DNA of 64,000 nucleotides. Origin: Phaeacidiphilus oryzae TH49 (lineage in GTDB: Bacteria > Actinomycetota > Actinomycetes > Streptomycetales > Streptomycetaceae). The notes beneath the pieces are model-generated. The model ran no database searches, was not told where the DNA came from, and was given only the letters and a program-made list of their open reading frames with translations. The number at the start of each line of letters is the position of its first letter. The stretch's first letter is position 1. Where the stretch lies: the NCBI RefSeq assembly GCF_000744815.1, contig NZ_JQMQ01000005.1, positions 442,055 to 506,054 on the forward strand, given 5' to 3'. The translations under genes were made by a program, and so were the position numbers. Shown here one piece after another: positions 7,614 to 15,028 of the stretch.

Positions 7614-8792
7614 TCACCAGGCGTTCTCCCACCTCCGGTGGGGGGACGCCGGCACGTCCAGGGCCCGTCCGCGGAGCAGGTTCCGCACGTCGTGCTCGGT
7701 GACGATGCCGAGCAGCCGGCGGCCGGCCGCCGGTTCGTCGACCACCAGCAGCCGGGTCCCGGTCTCCGGGGTGCACCGGGCCAGGGCCGGCGCCAGCGGC
7801 TCGCCCGGGATCGCGAAGGCGCAGCGCCCGGCCGGTACGGCCAGGTCGCGGACTCGCACCAGCGCCCGCCGCTCCCCCGGTACGGCCGAGATCCGGGCCG
7901 TGGTGACCAGCCCGGAGCAGCGGCCCACCACATCGGTCAGCGGCACCGCCGAATGCCGCCGCGCGCCCGGCACCTCGGCGACGAACCGCTCCAGGTCGAA
8001 CCAGTCCGGCCCGGAGTCCACCGGCGTCGACATCGCCTGGCCGACCAGGACCCCGCGCAGTGCGGCGGCCAGCGTCGCGGACCTCCGCTCGGCACCGGCC
8101 GCGCCGCTCAGGAACACCCCGATCAGCGCCAGCCAGAGCCCCTGGACCGCCGCGCCGGTGAACGTCGAGAGGAGGCCGAGGACCACCAGCGCGATGCCGA
8201 GGAACCGCCCGGCCGCGGCGGCCTGCGCGGCGCTCCGGTCGGGGTCGCCGCCGCGCGCCCACAGCACCGCCTGGAGCACCCGTCCGCCGTCCAGCGGCGC
8301 GCCCGGCAGCAGGTTGAAGCCGCCGAGCAGCAGGTCGACCCAGCCGAGCCAGGCCAGCACCGCGGCCGTCAGAGCCCCGCGGCCCCCGGTGGACCCGGCA
8401 CCGATCCCGGCCGCCGCGCCGAGCGCGGCGCCGCCCACCACCAGGCTGGCCAGCGGGCCGGCGAGGGAGATCGCCAGCAGCGCCCGGGGCCGCTCGGCCC
8501 GGCCCATCCGGGTCACCCCGCCGAGCGCCCACAGCGTCACGTCCTCGACCCGGACGCCGAACCGGCGGGCGGTCAGGGCGTGCGCGAACTCATGCGCGGC
8601 CAGCGCCGGGAGCAGTGCGGCGGCGGCCACCAGGGCGGCCAGCCCGTACGCCGCGCCGGAGCGGCCGGGCGCCCAGGCCGGCAGGGTGCCCCGGCCGAGG
8701 CCGTAGCCGAGGAAGAGCACCAGCAGCGGCACCGTCCAGTGCAGCCGGAGCGGGATGCCGAACAGCCGCCCGCAGGGGATGGCCCCGTTCAT
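7614..8792 (-). CDS. Site-2-type (M50) intramembrane zinc protease with C-terminal CBS-like region
   Basis: This 392-residue protein is a multi-pass membrane metalloprotease of the SpoIVFB/RseP group that cleaves membrane-embedded substrates. The zinc motif HEFAH is at residues 67-71, and the third ligand lies in NLLPGAPLDGGRVL near residue 170. Five or six hydrophobic segments fill the first 230 residues. The C-terminal 150 residues (LVGQAMSTPVD to LLGIVTEHDVRNLL) look like a degenerate CBS pair, the sensory domain typical of Rip3-type enzymes. The ATG lies 6 bases after the stop of the Rv1733c-like gene, so the two are co-transcribed and may act together at the membrane, which is inference. 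No anti-sigma factor that could serve as substrate is visible in the window. Confidence 0.92.
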   Translation of the reverse strand: MNGAIPCGRLFGIPLRLHWTVPLLVLFLGYGLGRGTLPAWAPGRSGAAYGLAALVAAAALLPALAAHEFAHALTARRFGVRVEDVTLWALGGVTRMGRAERPRALLAISLAGPLASLVVGGAALGAAAGIGAGSTGGRGALTAAVLAWLGWVDLLLGGFNLLPGAPLDGGRVLQAVLWARGGDPDRSAAQAAAAGRFLGIALVVLGLLSTFTGAAVQGLWLALIGVFLSGAAGAERRSATLAAALRGVLVGQAMSTPVDSGPDWFDLERFVAEVPGARRHSAVPLTDVVGRCSGLVTTARISAVPGERRALVRVRDLAVPAGRCAFAIPGEPLAPALARCTPETGTRLLVVDEPAAGRRLLGIVTEHDVRNLLRGRALDVPASPHRRWENAW

Positions 8793-8798
8793 CTCCGC

Positions 8799-9467
8799 TC
8801 ACCTGAACCGCCCGCGCCCGGACCAGGAGGGCTCCACCCGCTGCCACTCCCGCTCCCACGCGCGGTCCGCGCGCCGGTTGAGACGGTGCCGGGCCAGCAG
8901 GTCGGTGGAGCCGACCAGGACGCCGGCGCCGATCCAGGCCGCGGTGCCGACCAGGATGCCGTCCAGGGTGGCGGCGGACGCCGTGGTGGGAGCGCCCACC
9001 GCGGCACCGGTTCGGTCGGTCCAGGTGTGGACGCGGCCGCCCACCGGGGTTCCGTCGGGGACGGCGATGGTGGCGGTGTGGCGGTGGCCGTCCGGGCCGG
9101 TCCAGGCGGCGGTGGCGACCGAGGCGCCGCTGCCGCCGGTGACCGGCTGCGCGCCGGCCGGATAGGCGGGAGACGTGGTCACCGCGGTGACCAGCCGGCG
9201 GGTCGCGGCCTGGTGCGCCGCCAGGCTCTGCTCGCTGTGCAGCGCCAGCAGCCCGACCAGCAGGCCGACGGCCAGTGTGCCGAGCAGCAGTACCCCGGTG
9301 ATCAGTCCCAGCGCGCTGCGCGCCCGGTCGATCGGCCGGACCAGAGGGCTGCGGTCGCGGCCCGCGGCCCGGCGCAGGTCCGTCACGAAGCGCGAGCCGC
9401 GTCCGTGGTGAACGGAAGCGGAACTCGGCTCCTGGTGCCGGTGATGATGATGGGCGGCCCCGGGCAT
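8799..9467 (-). CDS. Rv1733c-like two-helix membrane protein
   Basis: This 222-residue protein resembles the actinobacterial Rv1733c family: an N-terminal cytosolic part, a helix near residues 50-75 (GLITGVLLLGTLAVGLL), an extracytoplasmic domain of about 80 residues and a second helix near residues 165-190. The N-terminus is His-rich (MPGAAHHHHRHQEP), a possible metal-binding tail. The extracytoplasmic part contains the TAAWTGPDGHRHTATI strand pattern common in the family. The ATG is preceded by AGGAGGTG six bases upstream, an almost ideal ribosome site. In Mycobacterium, Rv1733c belongs to the dormancy regulon. Here it leads a two-gene operon with the M50 protease; its biochemical role is unknown. 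Confidence 0.82.
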   Translation of the reverse strand: MPGAAHHHHRHQEPSSASVHHGRGSRFVTDLRRAAGRDRSPLVRPIDRARSALGLITGVLLLGTLAVGLLVGLLALHSEQSLAAHQAATRRLVTAVTTSPAYPAGAQPVTGGSGASVATAAWTGPDGHRHTATIAVPDGTPVGGRVHTWTDRTGAAVGAPTTASAATLDGILVGTAAWIGAGVLVGSTDLLARHRLNRRADRAWEREWQRVEPSWSGRGRFR

Positions 9468-9557
9468 CGACACACCTCCTTCGACTCTTCGCCTTACCAC
9501 TCATGGTCGGAGTAACGGTGTCTTCCGGACAGGATCCGCCGGGGCAGCGGAGGAGGG

Positions 9558-9588
9558 CCGGTCGGCCGTACCCGATACGGCCGACCGG
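9558..9588. promoter_or_regulatory. 13-bp perfect stem-loop between divergent genes
   Basis: CCGGTCGGCCGTA pairs perfectly with TACGGCCGACCGG around the 5-base loop CCCGA. It lies between the Rv1733c-like gene (minus) and the small membrane gene at 9696 (plus), where no gene ends on either strand, so it is more likely a leader structure or protein-binding site than a terminator. Confidence 0.6.
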
Positions 9589-9610
9589 TCACCGAGCGGG
9601 ACCGGTGGCC

Positions 9611-9630
9611 CCTCCCGCGCGCGCGGGAGG
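9611..9630. promoter_or_regulatory. 20-bp perfect palindrome
   Basis: CCTCCCGCGC followed by its exact complement GCGCGGGAGG forms a loopless palindrome about 65 bases upstream of the ATG at 9696 and 22 bases after the stem-loop at 9558-9588. A symmetric protein-binding site is plausible; the alternating GC core could also favour unusual helix geometry. Confidence 0.5.
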
Positions 9631-9695
9631 GCGGGCAGGGTCGACAGTGCAAGGAAGAGCGAGAGTGATGACCGACTCCGTCGCAGGGGGCGCAG

Positions 9696-10031
9696 ATGTA
9701 CGCGTTCGGCATGACGGTGCTGCTCGGGCTGGCGATCGTGGTGATCGCCAAGATCGCCGCGCGGTACCTGTCCCTGGCCCAGGAATACTGGGCGTTCGTG
9801 CTGGTGGCGCTGGGCGTGGGCGCGTCCTGGCTGGCAGGCTTCGACCTCTTCGCGGCCTGGCACCTCGCCGTCCGGAACGGTGACATCGGGATGACGGTGA
9901 CGGGCCTCGCCATCGCGGGCGCGGCCTACTTCTGGCGGGTCATCCTGGACTTCTTCTACGGGATCTCCCGCAAGTTCACCGACGAGGCAGCGAGCCTGGA
10001 GAAGTCCCAGCAGCTGCGCCGGGTCGCCTGA
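9696..10031 (+). CDS. Small conserved membrane protein, 111 residues
   Basis: I do not recognise a characterised family. Three hydrophobic helices are visible: residues 1-22 (MYAFGMTVLLGLAIVVIAKI), about 30-50 (YWAFVLVALGVGASWLAGF) and about 67-90 (MTVTGLAIAGAAYFWRVIL), followed by a charged cytosolic tail (SRKFTDEAASLEKSQQLRRVA). A weak GGGGGCG ribosome site precedes the ATG. The leader region carries two striking inverted repeats, and the gene is followed by a strong terminator hairpin, so it is probably monocistronic. Substrate or partner is unknown. Confidence 0.75.
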   Translation: MYAFGMTVLLGLAIVVIAKIAARYLSLAQEYWAFVLVALGVGASWLAGFDLFAAWHLAVRNGDIGMTVTGLAIAGAAYFWRVILDFFYGISRKFTDEAASLEKSQQLRRVA

Positions 10032-10082
10032 CCGAGGAGGCGGACGGCCCCTCGGGGGCGTCCGCGGCGCGACCCGATCCGG

Positions 10083-10124
10083 AGAGCGGCCGGTGGAGGG
10101 AGTGCTCCCCTCCACCGGCCTCTC
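10083..10124 (+). terminator. Rho-independent-type terminator after small membrane gene
   Basis: GGCCGGTGGAGGG and CCCTCCACCGGCC form a perfect 13-bp stem with loop AGTGCTC, extended by outer GAGA/TCTC pairs and followed by a short pyrimidine/T-rich tail (CTCCTTGTG). A second imperfect hairpin (CGGACG...CGTCCG) lies just upstream at 10041-10064. Both lie 10-90 bases after the stop at 10031. Confidence 0.85.
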
Positions 10125-10234
10125 CTTGTGTCGTGGCCGGCGGCGGAGGGCGCCGTTTCGGGTCGGGTCGGCGTGGTATCCGCAGCAGGATCGGCGGAGA
10201 CCGCCGATCCGCCTGCTTGGAGAGGAGGCCGGAG

Positions 10235-10582
10235 ATGACCGGGCATTCCGACGATCTCCCGCTGCCCGAATACGACCAGCTCTCGGTGAGCACCATCGCG
10301 CAGCGGATCCGCCCCCTGGGCGGCGAGCAGCTGGAGGAGCTGCTCACCCACGAGGGCGACCACGCCGCCCGGCCCGCCGTCCTGGAGGTGCTGACGGCGC
10401 GGCTGCACGAGCTGGAGAGCGGGGCCGAGCCGAGCCCCGGCGGGGAGGATCCGGCGGCCGGGCCGCCCGGACGGCCGGCGGGGGGCTCGCCCGTCTCTCC
10501 GTCCACCGCCCGCACGCCGGTGCATCCGCCGCCGCACGGCAACCCGGCGCAGCCGGCCCGCCCCAAGGGCGACCGGGGGTAG
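10235..10582 (+). CDS. Small acidic protein with LPLPEYDQL motif (DUF8129-like), Pro-rich tail
   Basis: This 115-residue protein has a short helical domain (about residues 6-62) starting LPLPEYDQLSVSTIAQRIR and containing LGGEQLEELLTHEGDHAARPAVLEVL. This pattern recurs in small actinobacterial proteins annotated as lipid-droplet-associated or DUF8129; I assign it only by resemblance. The rest is a disordered Pro/Gly/His-rich tail (HPPPHGNPAQPARPKGDRG). The ATG has GAGGAGGCCGGAG upstream. It is followed 30 bases later by the udgX gene on the same strand and may be co-transcribed with it. Function is unknown. Confidence 0.65.
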   Translation: MTGHSDDLPLPEYDQLSVSTIAQRIRPLGGEQLEELLTHEGDHAARPAVLEVLTARLHELESGAEPSPGGEDPAAGPPGRPAGGSPVSPSTARTPVHPPPHGNPAQPARPKGDRG

Positions 10583-10612
10583 CAGCAATGGAGGAAGAGG
10601 AGGTGCTCCGGG

Positions 10613-11260
10613 GTGCCCGGTGAGGAGTACGACGCCGGACCGTTCCTGCCGGCCGGGGGCGGCCGCAGCCTCACGGCACTCCGCCGGGCCGCGGCCGACT
10701 GCCGGGGCTGCCCGCTGCACGCCGACGCGACCCAGACCGTCTTCGGCCGGGGAAGCGCCGGCGCCCGGGTGATGCTCATCGGCGAGCAGCCGGGCGACCA
10801 GGAGGACCGGCGCGGCGAGCCGTTCGTCGGTCCGGCCGGAGGGGTGCTGCGCAAGGCCCTGGACGAGGCCGGGCTCGACCCGGACCAGGCCTATGTCACC
10901 AACGCCGTCAAGCACTTCAAGTTCAAGCTGGGCGGCAGCGGCGGCAAGCGCAGGCTCCACCAACCGCCGACGCTGCGCGAGGCGGCCGCCTGCCGCCCCT
11001 GGCTGGAGGCCGAACTGCGGCTGGTGGCCCCGGAGTTGCTGGTGGCGCTGGGCGCCACGGCCGGCCGGGCGCTGCTCGGCAGCGGCTTCCGGGTCACCCG
11101 GGACCGCGGCCGACTGCTGGAGGCGGAGGGCCGGCCGCTGATCGCGACCATCCATCCGTCCGCGGTCCTCCGCGCCGACCGGGACGCCCGCGAGGCGGCC
11201 CGCGAGGGCCTGGTGGCCGACCTCGAACTCGCCGCGAGGACCCTGGCCGGCGACGCCTGA
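10613..11260 (+). CDS. udgX: UdgX-type uracil-DNA glycosylase
   Basis: This 215-residue protein is a family-4-like uracil-DNA glycosylase of the UdgX branch. Motif A is GEQPGD (residues 57-62) and the C-terminal motif is HPSAVLR. The branch-defining loop is present as GGKRRLHQPP with His116; in mycobacterial UdgX the equivalent His bonds covalently to the abasic site after uracil removal. Cluster-ligand candidates are Cys30 and Cys33 (CRGC) and Cys127 (AACRPW). At the usual third cysteine of family 4 this sequence has VKHFKF with His101. The GTG start at 10613 has AGAGGAGG upstream. The protein is complete, cytoplasmic and followed by a bidirectional terminator. Confidence 0.93.
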   Translation: MPGEEYDAGPFLPAGGGRSLTALRRAAADCRGCPLHADATQTVFGRGSAGARVMLIGEQPGDQEDRRGEPFVGPAGGVLRKALDEAGLDPDQAYVTNAVKHFKFKLGGSGGKRRLHQPPTLREAAACRPWLEAELRLVAPELLVALGATAGRALLGSGFRVTRDRGRLLEAEGRPLIATIHPSAVLRADRDAREAAREGLVADLELAARTLAGDA

Positions 11261-11306
11261 GCCACGGCGCTCGATGAGCCCACCCCGATGAGCCCGCGAG
11301 GCCCAC

Positions 11307-11346
11307 GGCACGCGAGCCGATCGCGCGGCACCCGAGCCGATCGCGC
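11307..11346. repeat. 20-bp tandem duplication
   Basis: Two adjacent 20-bp units (11307-11326 and 11327-11346) share the core CGAGCCGATCGCGC and differ at one base. They lie in the spacer between the udgX and SRPBCC stops and probably arose by slippage. Confidence 0.8.
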
Positions 11347-11353
11347 CCGCACG

Positions 11354-11402
11354 CTCCGGCCCCGGCCGCACGCCCCGTCAGGGGTGCGGCCCGGGGCCGG
11401 AG
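11354..11402. terminator. Bidirectional terminator between convergent genes
   Basis: A long imperfect stem starts CTCCGGCCCCGGCCGCACG and returns as GTGCGGCCCGGGGCCGGAG around GTCA, with one or two bulges. It lies between the stop of udgX (plus) and the stop of the SRPBCC gene (minus), so it can end transcripts from both sides. There is no T tract, as is common in actinomycetes. Confidence 0.75.
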
Positions 11403-11407
11403 GCGGG

Positions 11408-12160
11408 TCAGTGGGCGGGCCGGTCCCGGTCGTCCAGGGCCTCGTCGACGTTCCCGGGGTCGCCGAGTCCGCCGGCCCCCTCCGCGGCGATCGCCTCCTC
11501 CTCGGGGGAGGTCACGTCGTCGGCGGCGGCGTGCGGCGGGCCCGGGGCCGGGCCGGGGTGCGGGGCGCCGGAAGGCTGCTCACCGGCCGGCGCCGGCGGG
11601 TAGCCCGGCGCCTGGGTGGCGTAGGGGCCGAGCGGCGGTGCGGGCTCGGGGCCGGCGTCCGCCTCCTCCTGGCGCCTGGCGCGGACTTCGTCCGGCGCCA
11701 GCTGGGTCGGCGGCTCGACGCGGCCGCGCCACGCGCCGGTCTCCTCGCCCCGGTCCTCGATGAACCGCTTGAAGTTCTTCAGGTCCCCCTCGATCCGCGA
11801 GCTGACGAAGCCGAGCTTGTCGCCCACCTGCTCCAGGACCCCCTGCGGGGCGAACTCCATCTGCACCATGATCCGCGTACGGAGGTCGTCAAGCCGGTGG
11901 AAGGTGACCACCCCGGCCTGCTCGGGGCCCTCCACCGCGTGCCAGGCGATCCGGTCGTCCGGGATCTGCTCGCTGATCTCGGTGTCGAACTCCCTGTCCA
12001 CCCCGGCGATGCTGGTCACCCAGTGCATCTGGGTCGGGGTGCGCTGCTCGATCCGCTTCACCCCGCGCATGAACGCCGGAAACTCCTCGAACTGCGTCCA
12101 CTGGTCGTACGCGGTACGGACCGGGACGGCGACGTCGATCGACTGCTCGACGCTGGCCAC
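11408..12160 (-). CDS. SRPBCC-family (polyketide cyclase/dehydrase-like) protein
   Basis: This 250-residue protein has an N-terminal SRPBCC helix-grip domain (residues 1-145): VEQSIDVAVPVRTAYDQWT, FEEFPAFMRGVKRIEQ and VGDKLGFVSSRIEGDLKNFKRFIE are typical. Such domains bind hydrophobic ligands in a deep pocket. Residues 150-250 are disordered and rich in Pro, Ala, Gly and Glu (PPLGPYATQAPGYPPAPAG). The GTG start follows GGGGAG nine bases upstream. The gene is divergent from the flavoprotein at 12360 across a 200-base region. The ligand cannot be inferred; similar proteins in Streptomyces are often near stress genes. Confidence 0.85.
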   Translation of the reverse strand: MASVEQSIDVAVPVRTAYDQWTQFEEFPAFMRGVKRIEQRTPTQMHWVTSIAGVDREFDTEISEQIPDDRIAWHAVEGPEQAGVVTFHRLDDLRTRIMVQMEFAPQGVLEQVGDKLGFVSSRIEGDLKNFKRFIEDRGEETGAWRGRVEPPTQLAPDEVRARRQEEADAGPEPAPPLGPYATQAPGYPPAPAGEQPSGAPHPGPAPGPPHAAADDVTSPEEEAIAAEGAGGLGDPGNVDEALDDRDRPAH

Positions 12161-12256
12161 AGGTCATCACTCCCCTTCTGCGCCTGTACTGCCTGCGTCC
12201 TGTCTCGGGTACCCCCGACCCGGCCGCCCACACGACCGACCGGGGTGACCTCCTCC

Positions 12257-12277
12257 ACCCCGCGCGCGTCGCGGGGT
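12257..12277. promoter_or_regulatory. Inverted repeat between divergent genes
   Basis: ACCCCGCG and CGCGGGGT flank the 5-base centre CGCGT in the 200-base divergent region between the SRPBCC gene and the flavoprotein gene, about 80 bases upstream of the latter. It may be an operator or a leader hairpin; nothing in the sequence decides. Confidence 0.4.
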
Positions 12278-12359
12278 TGCGCTTCCGGGCGCGTATGCGA
12301 GTCTCTCGGCGGGGTAGCGGAAGAGTCGGCCGCACGAGGCGCGCGCAGGAGGCGACGGG

Positions 12360-13718
12360 ATGTCCGAGGTTTTCGACGCGGTGGTGGTGGGCGCCGGTCC
12401 CGGCGGCGAGGTGGCGGTCAGCCGGCTCGCGGCGGGCGGCCTGCGCACGGCGCTGGTGGAGAAGGAGCTGATCGGCGGGGAGTGCGGCTACTACGGCTGC
12501 ATCCCGTCGAAGACACTGCTGCGCGGGCCGGAGGCGCAGGCCCAGGCGGAGCGGGTGGCCGGGCTCTCCCGGCCGGCGCTGGACTGGCCCGCCCTCCGCG
12601 ACTACCGGGACGTGATGGTGCGCCATCACGACGACTCCCGGCAGGTAGAGGAGTACCGCAAGAACGGCGTCGAGGTGGTGAAGGGCTCCGCGCGGTTCGT
12701 CGGCCGCGACCCGTGGACGCTGGCCGTCGGGGACCGGGTGCTCGCGGCCGAGCACGTGGTGCTGGCCACCGGCTCGCAGCCGGTCCGGCCGGACATCCCC
12801 GGACTCGACCGGGTCCCGGTGTGGACCAACCGGGAGGCGACCAGCCTGCGGGAGATCCCCGGGCGGGCGGCGCTGATCGGCGGCGGCCCGGTCGCCGTCG
12901 AGCTTGGGCACTTCCTGGCCCGGATGGGCTGCGAGGTGACGCTGCTGGTCCGCGGCGAGCGGCTGCTCGCGCGGGAGGACCCCAGGCTGGGCGAGGAGGC
13001 GGCCCGGCTGCTCTCCGCCGACGGCGCCACCGTGCTGACCGGACGTCAGGCCCGCTCGGCCCGCCCGTCCGGCTCGGGCGGCGCGGTGCTGGAACTCGAC
13101 GACGGCCGGGAGCTGACCGTCGACGTGGTCGTCCTCGGCACCGGCCGCCGGCCGGGGACCGCCGGGCTGGGCCTGGAGGACGTCGGCGTACCGGTCGACG
13201 TCCGCGGCGCGCTGCCGGTGGACGACCGCTGCCGGGCCGCTCCCGGACTGTGGGCGGTGGGCGACGTCACCGGGCGCCCGGCCTTCACCCATCTCGCCAA
13301 GTACCACGCGCGGGTGGCCGCGGACACCATCCTGGGCAAGCGGCGGGTGCGCAACGACGCGGTGCATCCGCGGGTGGTCTTCACCGAACCGGAGATCGCC
13401 GCGGTGGGGATGACCCCCGCCGAGGCGGAGCGGGCGGGGATCGACGCCGCCGAGGCGACGGTGGACCTGGCCGCGGCGCTGGCCCGGCCGTGGACCTTCG
13501 ACACCGAGCCGCACGGCCGGCTCAGCCTGCTGGCCGACCGCGAGCGGCGGGTGCTGGTGGGCGCCTGGGCGGTGGCCCCGATGGCCGGCGAGTTCATTCA
13601 CTACGCGGTGCTGGCCATCCGGGCCGCCGTGCCGATCGACGTCCTCCTCGACGACATCGCCCAGTTCCCCACGTACAGCGAGGGGTTCCTGAACGCGCTG
13701 GAGCAGTTGGAACTCTGA
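12360..13718 (+). CDS. Dihydrolipoamide-dehydrogenase-like pyridine nucleotide-disulfide oxidoreductase
   Basis: This 452-residue flavoprotein belongs to the class I disulfide reductases. It has the FAD motif GAGPGGEVAV (residues 11-20), the redox disulfide in GGECGYYGCIPSK (Cys42, Cys47), the NAD motif GGGPVAVELG near residue 175 and the FAD-ribityl motif GLWAVGDVTG near residue 298. The C-terminal interface differs from true dihydrolipoamide dehydrogenases: where they have HxHPTxSE, this protein has DIAQFPTYSEGF, so the catalytic His is replaced by Phe. It may therefore reduce quinones or another small electron acceptor. The ATG has AGGAGG seven bases upstream. No 2-oxoacid dehydrogenase complex genes are adjacent. 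Confidence 0.88.
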   Translation: MSEVFDAVVVGAGPGGEVAVSRLAAGGLRTALVEKELIGGECGYYGCIPSKTLLRGPEAQAQAERVAGLSRPALDWPALRDYRDVMVRHHDDSRQVEEYRKNGVEVVKGSARFVGRDPWTLAVGDRVLAAEHVVLATGSQPVRPDIPGLDRVPVWTNREATSLREIPGRAALIGGGPVAVELGHFLARMGCEVTLLVRGERLLAREDPRLGEEAARLLSADGATVLTGRQARSARPSGSGGAVLELDDGRELTVDVVVLGTGRRPGTAGLGLEDVGVPVDVRGALPVDDRCRAAPGLWAVGDVTGRPAFTHLAKYHARVAADTILGKRRVRNDAVHPRVVFTEPEIAAVGMTPAEAERAGIDAAEATVDLAAALARPWTFDTEPHGRLSLLADRERRVLVGAWAVAPMAGEFIHYAVLAIRAAVPIDVLLDDIAQFPTYSEGFLNALEQLEL

Positions 13719-13740
13719 GTGGGAACTCTGAGGCGGCGGG

Positions 13741-14217
13741 TCAGGCCGTCGGCGCGGGCTCGCCGCTCGGGGCGGGGAAGGGCTCGCGGAAGGTGAACGC
13801 CCGCTGGGTGGGCCCGAGTTCGCGGAGGAGGGCGAGCCGCGCGGTGGCCTCGGGGACGGTGGGGCGGTGGCCGGCCGGGACCCACCACAGGGCCTGGTGC
13901 GCCTCGACGTGCCGGACGAACCACTCGCGGCGGCGGCTGAGCACTCGCAGGTGGGCGCTCTGGTAGACGTACGCCCGCAGCGCCGCCAGGGACTCCCAGA
14001 CCGAGCAGTTGAGGAGGAGCAGCCGGTCCGCGCTGTCCGGACGCAGCATGGTGTTGTCCGCGCCGCCCTCGTCCACCATCCGCCAGACGAAGCCCGGCGA
14101 GCCGTCGGCGAGGGCGTTGATCTCGGGGAGGTTCGCGACGAAGTCGGCGAGTTCCGGGGACTCCAGCGGAGCGACGATGTGCCCGACGTTCACCTGGGCG
14201 AGTTGATAGCCGGTCAT
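13741..14217 (-). CDS. DUF3291 domain-containing protein
   Basis: This 158-residue protein begins MTGYQLAQVNVGHIVAPLES and contains the family pattern: GFVWRM, LLNCSVWESLAALRAYVY, and HxxVLSRRREWFVRHVEAHQALWWVPAGH. The domain has a dimeric alpha-beta barrel-like appearance and is often annotated as DUF3291; its reaction is not known to me. I chose the ATG at 14217 rather than the one at 14253 because the shorter form starts directly with the conserved YQLAQVN. It lies 32 bases after the stop of the Cys-rich HTH regulator and is probably co-transcribed with it, so it may be a target or partner of that regulator. Confidence 0.85.
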   Translation of the reverse strand: MTGYQLAQVNVGHIVAPLESPELADFVANLPEINALADGSPGFVWRMVDEGGADNTMLRPDSADRLLLLNCSVWESLAALRAYVYQSAHLRVLSRRREWFVRHVEAHQALWWVPAGHRPTVPEATARLALLRELGPTQRAFTFREPFPAPSGEPAPTA

Positions 14218-14249
14218 GGGCCAAGCATGGCAAGGCCGTTGCTCTAACG

Positions 14250-14942
14250 TCAATCACTATTCGTTTTAGAGTGGAGGGCCACGCAGCAGCCGCCGGGCGC
14301 CGGGTCCATCTCGGCGGACCAGGGCGCGGCGGCCGCGCCTCCGCCGCCCGCCAGCAGGCCCCGGACCAGCGCCAGGTTCATCCCGCAGACCAGCGCGGGG
14401 AACTCCTCGGCGAGGGCGCGGAAGGGGCAGTTGTGGAGCCGGACCGCGCCTTCGCCGTCCGCGTACGGCTGATAGCCGCGCTCGCGCAGGAGCGCGAGGA
14501 CGTCGGCCTCCGCGCCGGAGTCCGCGGCCCGCGCCCCCACCGCATGCGCGGCACACTGCAACTCCCGGTCCAGGCCCGCCTGTTCGACCACCTCGGCGAG
14601 GAGGCGGCCGGCGTCGCCGTAGCTGCGGGGCGGAACCGTCACGGCGTGCTCGCCCGCCGCCCGCCGGTACAGCTTGGCCGGGCGGCCGGCGCCGGGGCCG
14701 GAACGGCCGGAGAGGCGGCGGTAGGAGACCTCCAGCAGGCCCGCCTCGACCAGCTTGTCCAGGTGGAAGGCGGCCAGCGAGCGGGACACCCCGGCCGCCT
14801 CCGCCGCCGCCTCCCGGCCGCTCTCCCCCGGGCGCCCCGCGACGAAGCGGTACAGGGCCCGGCGCACCGGATCGCCCAGCACGCCCAGCGTCGTGAACTC
14901 CTCGTCCTCGCCCCCGACTTGGGGTTCCACCGCGTCAGCCAT
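14250..14942 (-). CDS. Winged-helix regulator with C-terminal cysteines (SufR-like)
   Basis: This 230-residue protein has an N-terminal winged helix (residues 15-75: LGVLGDPVRRALYRFVAG, AAGVSRSLAAFHLDKLVEAGLLEV) like ArsR/DeoR-type repressors. The C-terminal half carries conserved cysteines: HNCPFRALAEEFPALVCGMN and GGCCVAL. The spacing resembles iron-sulfur-binding repressors such as SufR, so a redox or iron-sulfur sensing role is plausible but not proved. A -10-like TAGAAT places transcription start at about the ATG and no ribosome site is seen, so the mRNA is probably leaderless. The downstream DUF3291 gene is in the same operon. Confidence 0.85.
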   Translation of the reverse strand: MADAVEPQVGGEDEEFTTLGVLGDPVRRALYRFVAGRPGESGREAAAEAAGVSRSLAAFHLDKLVEAGLLEVSYRRLSGRSGPGAGRPAKLYRRAAGEHAVTVPPRSYGDAGRLLAEVVEQAGLDRELQCAAHAVGARAADSGAEADVLALLRERGYQPYADGEGAVRLHNCPFRALAEEFPALVCGMNLALVRGLLAGGGGAAAAPWSAEMDPAPGGCCVALHSKTNSD

Positions 14943-14948
14943 CCAGGA

Positions 14949-14954
14949 ATTCTA
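14949..14954 (-). promoter_or_regulatory. Probable -10 element of a leaderless HTH-DUF3291 transcript
   Basis: Read on the minus strand this is TAGAAT, ending six bases before the ATG at 14942. The gene has no ribosome site, which fits a leaderless mRNA starting at the ATG. The -35 region is weak (TGCCGG at 14972-14977). Confidence 0.5.
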
Positions 14955-15028
14955 TGACCAACGGGTGTTGACCGGCACGCATCCGGGCGAGCCCTGCGCA
15001 CGGTCGGCGCGCGCCCGCGCGGCGCGGG

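Noticed and set aside
11288-13966. A very long plus-strand frame spanning the SRPBCC antisense strand and the flavoprotein in the wrong frame
   Set aside because: It conflicts with two clear genes and its product is low-complexity Arg/Gly/Pro sequence.
14967-14972. TTGACC -35-like box on the plus strand
   Set aside because: No plus-strand gene follows within range; the next features are the 3' ends of minus-strand genes.
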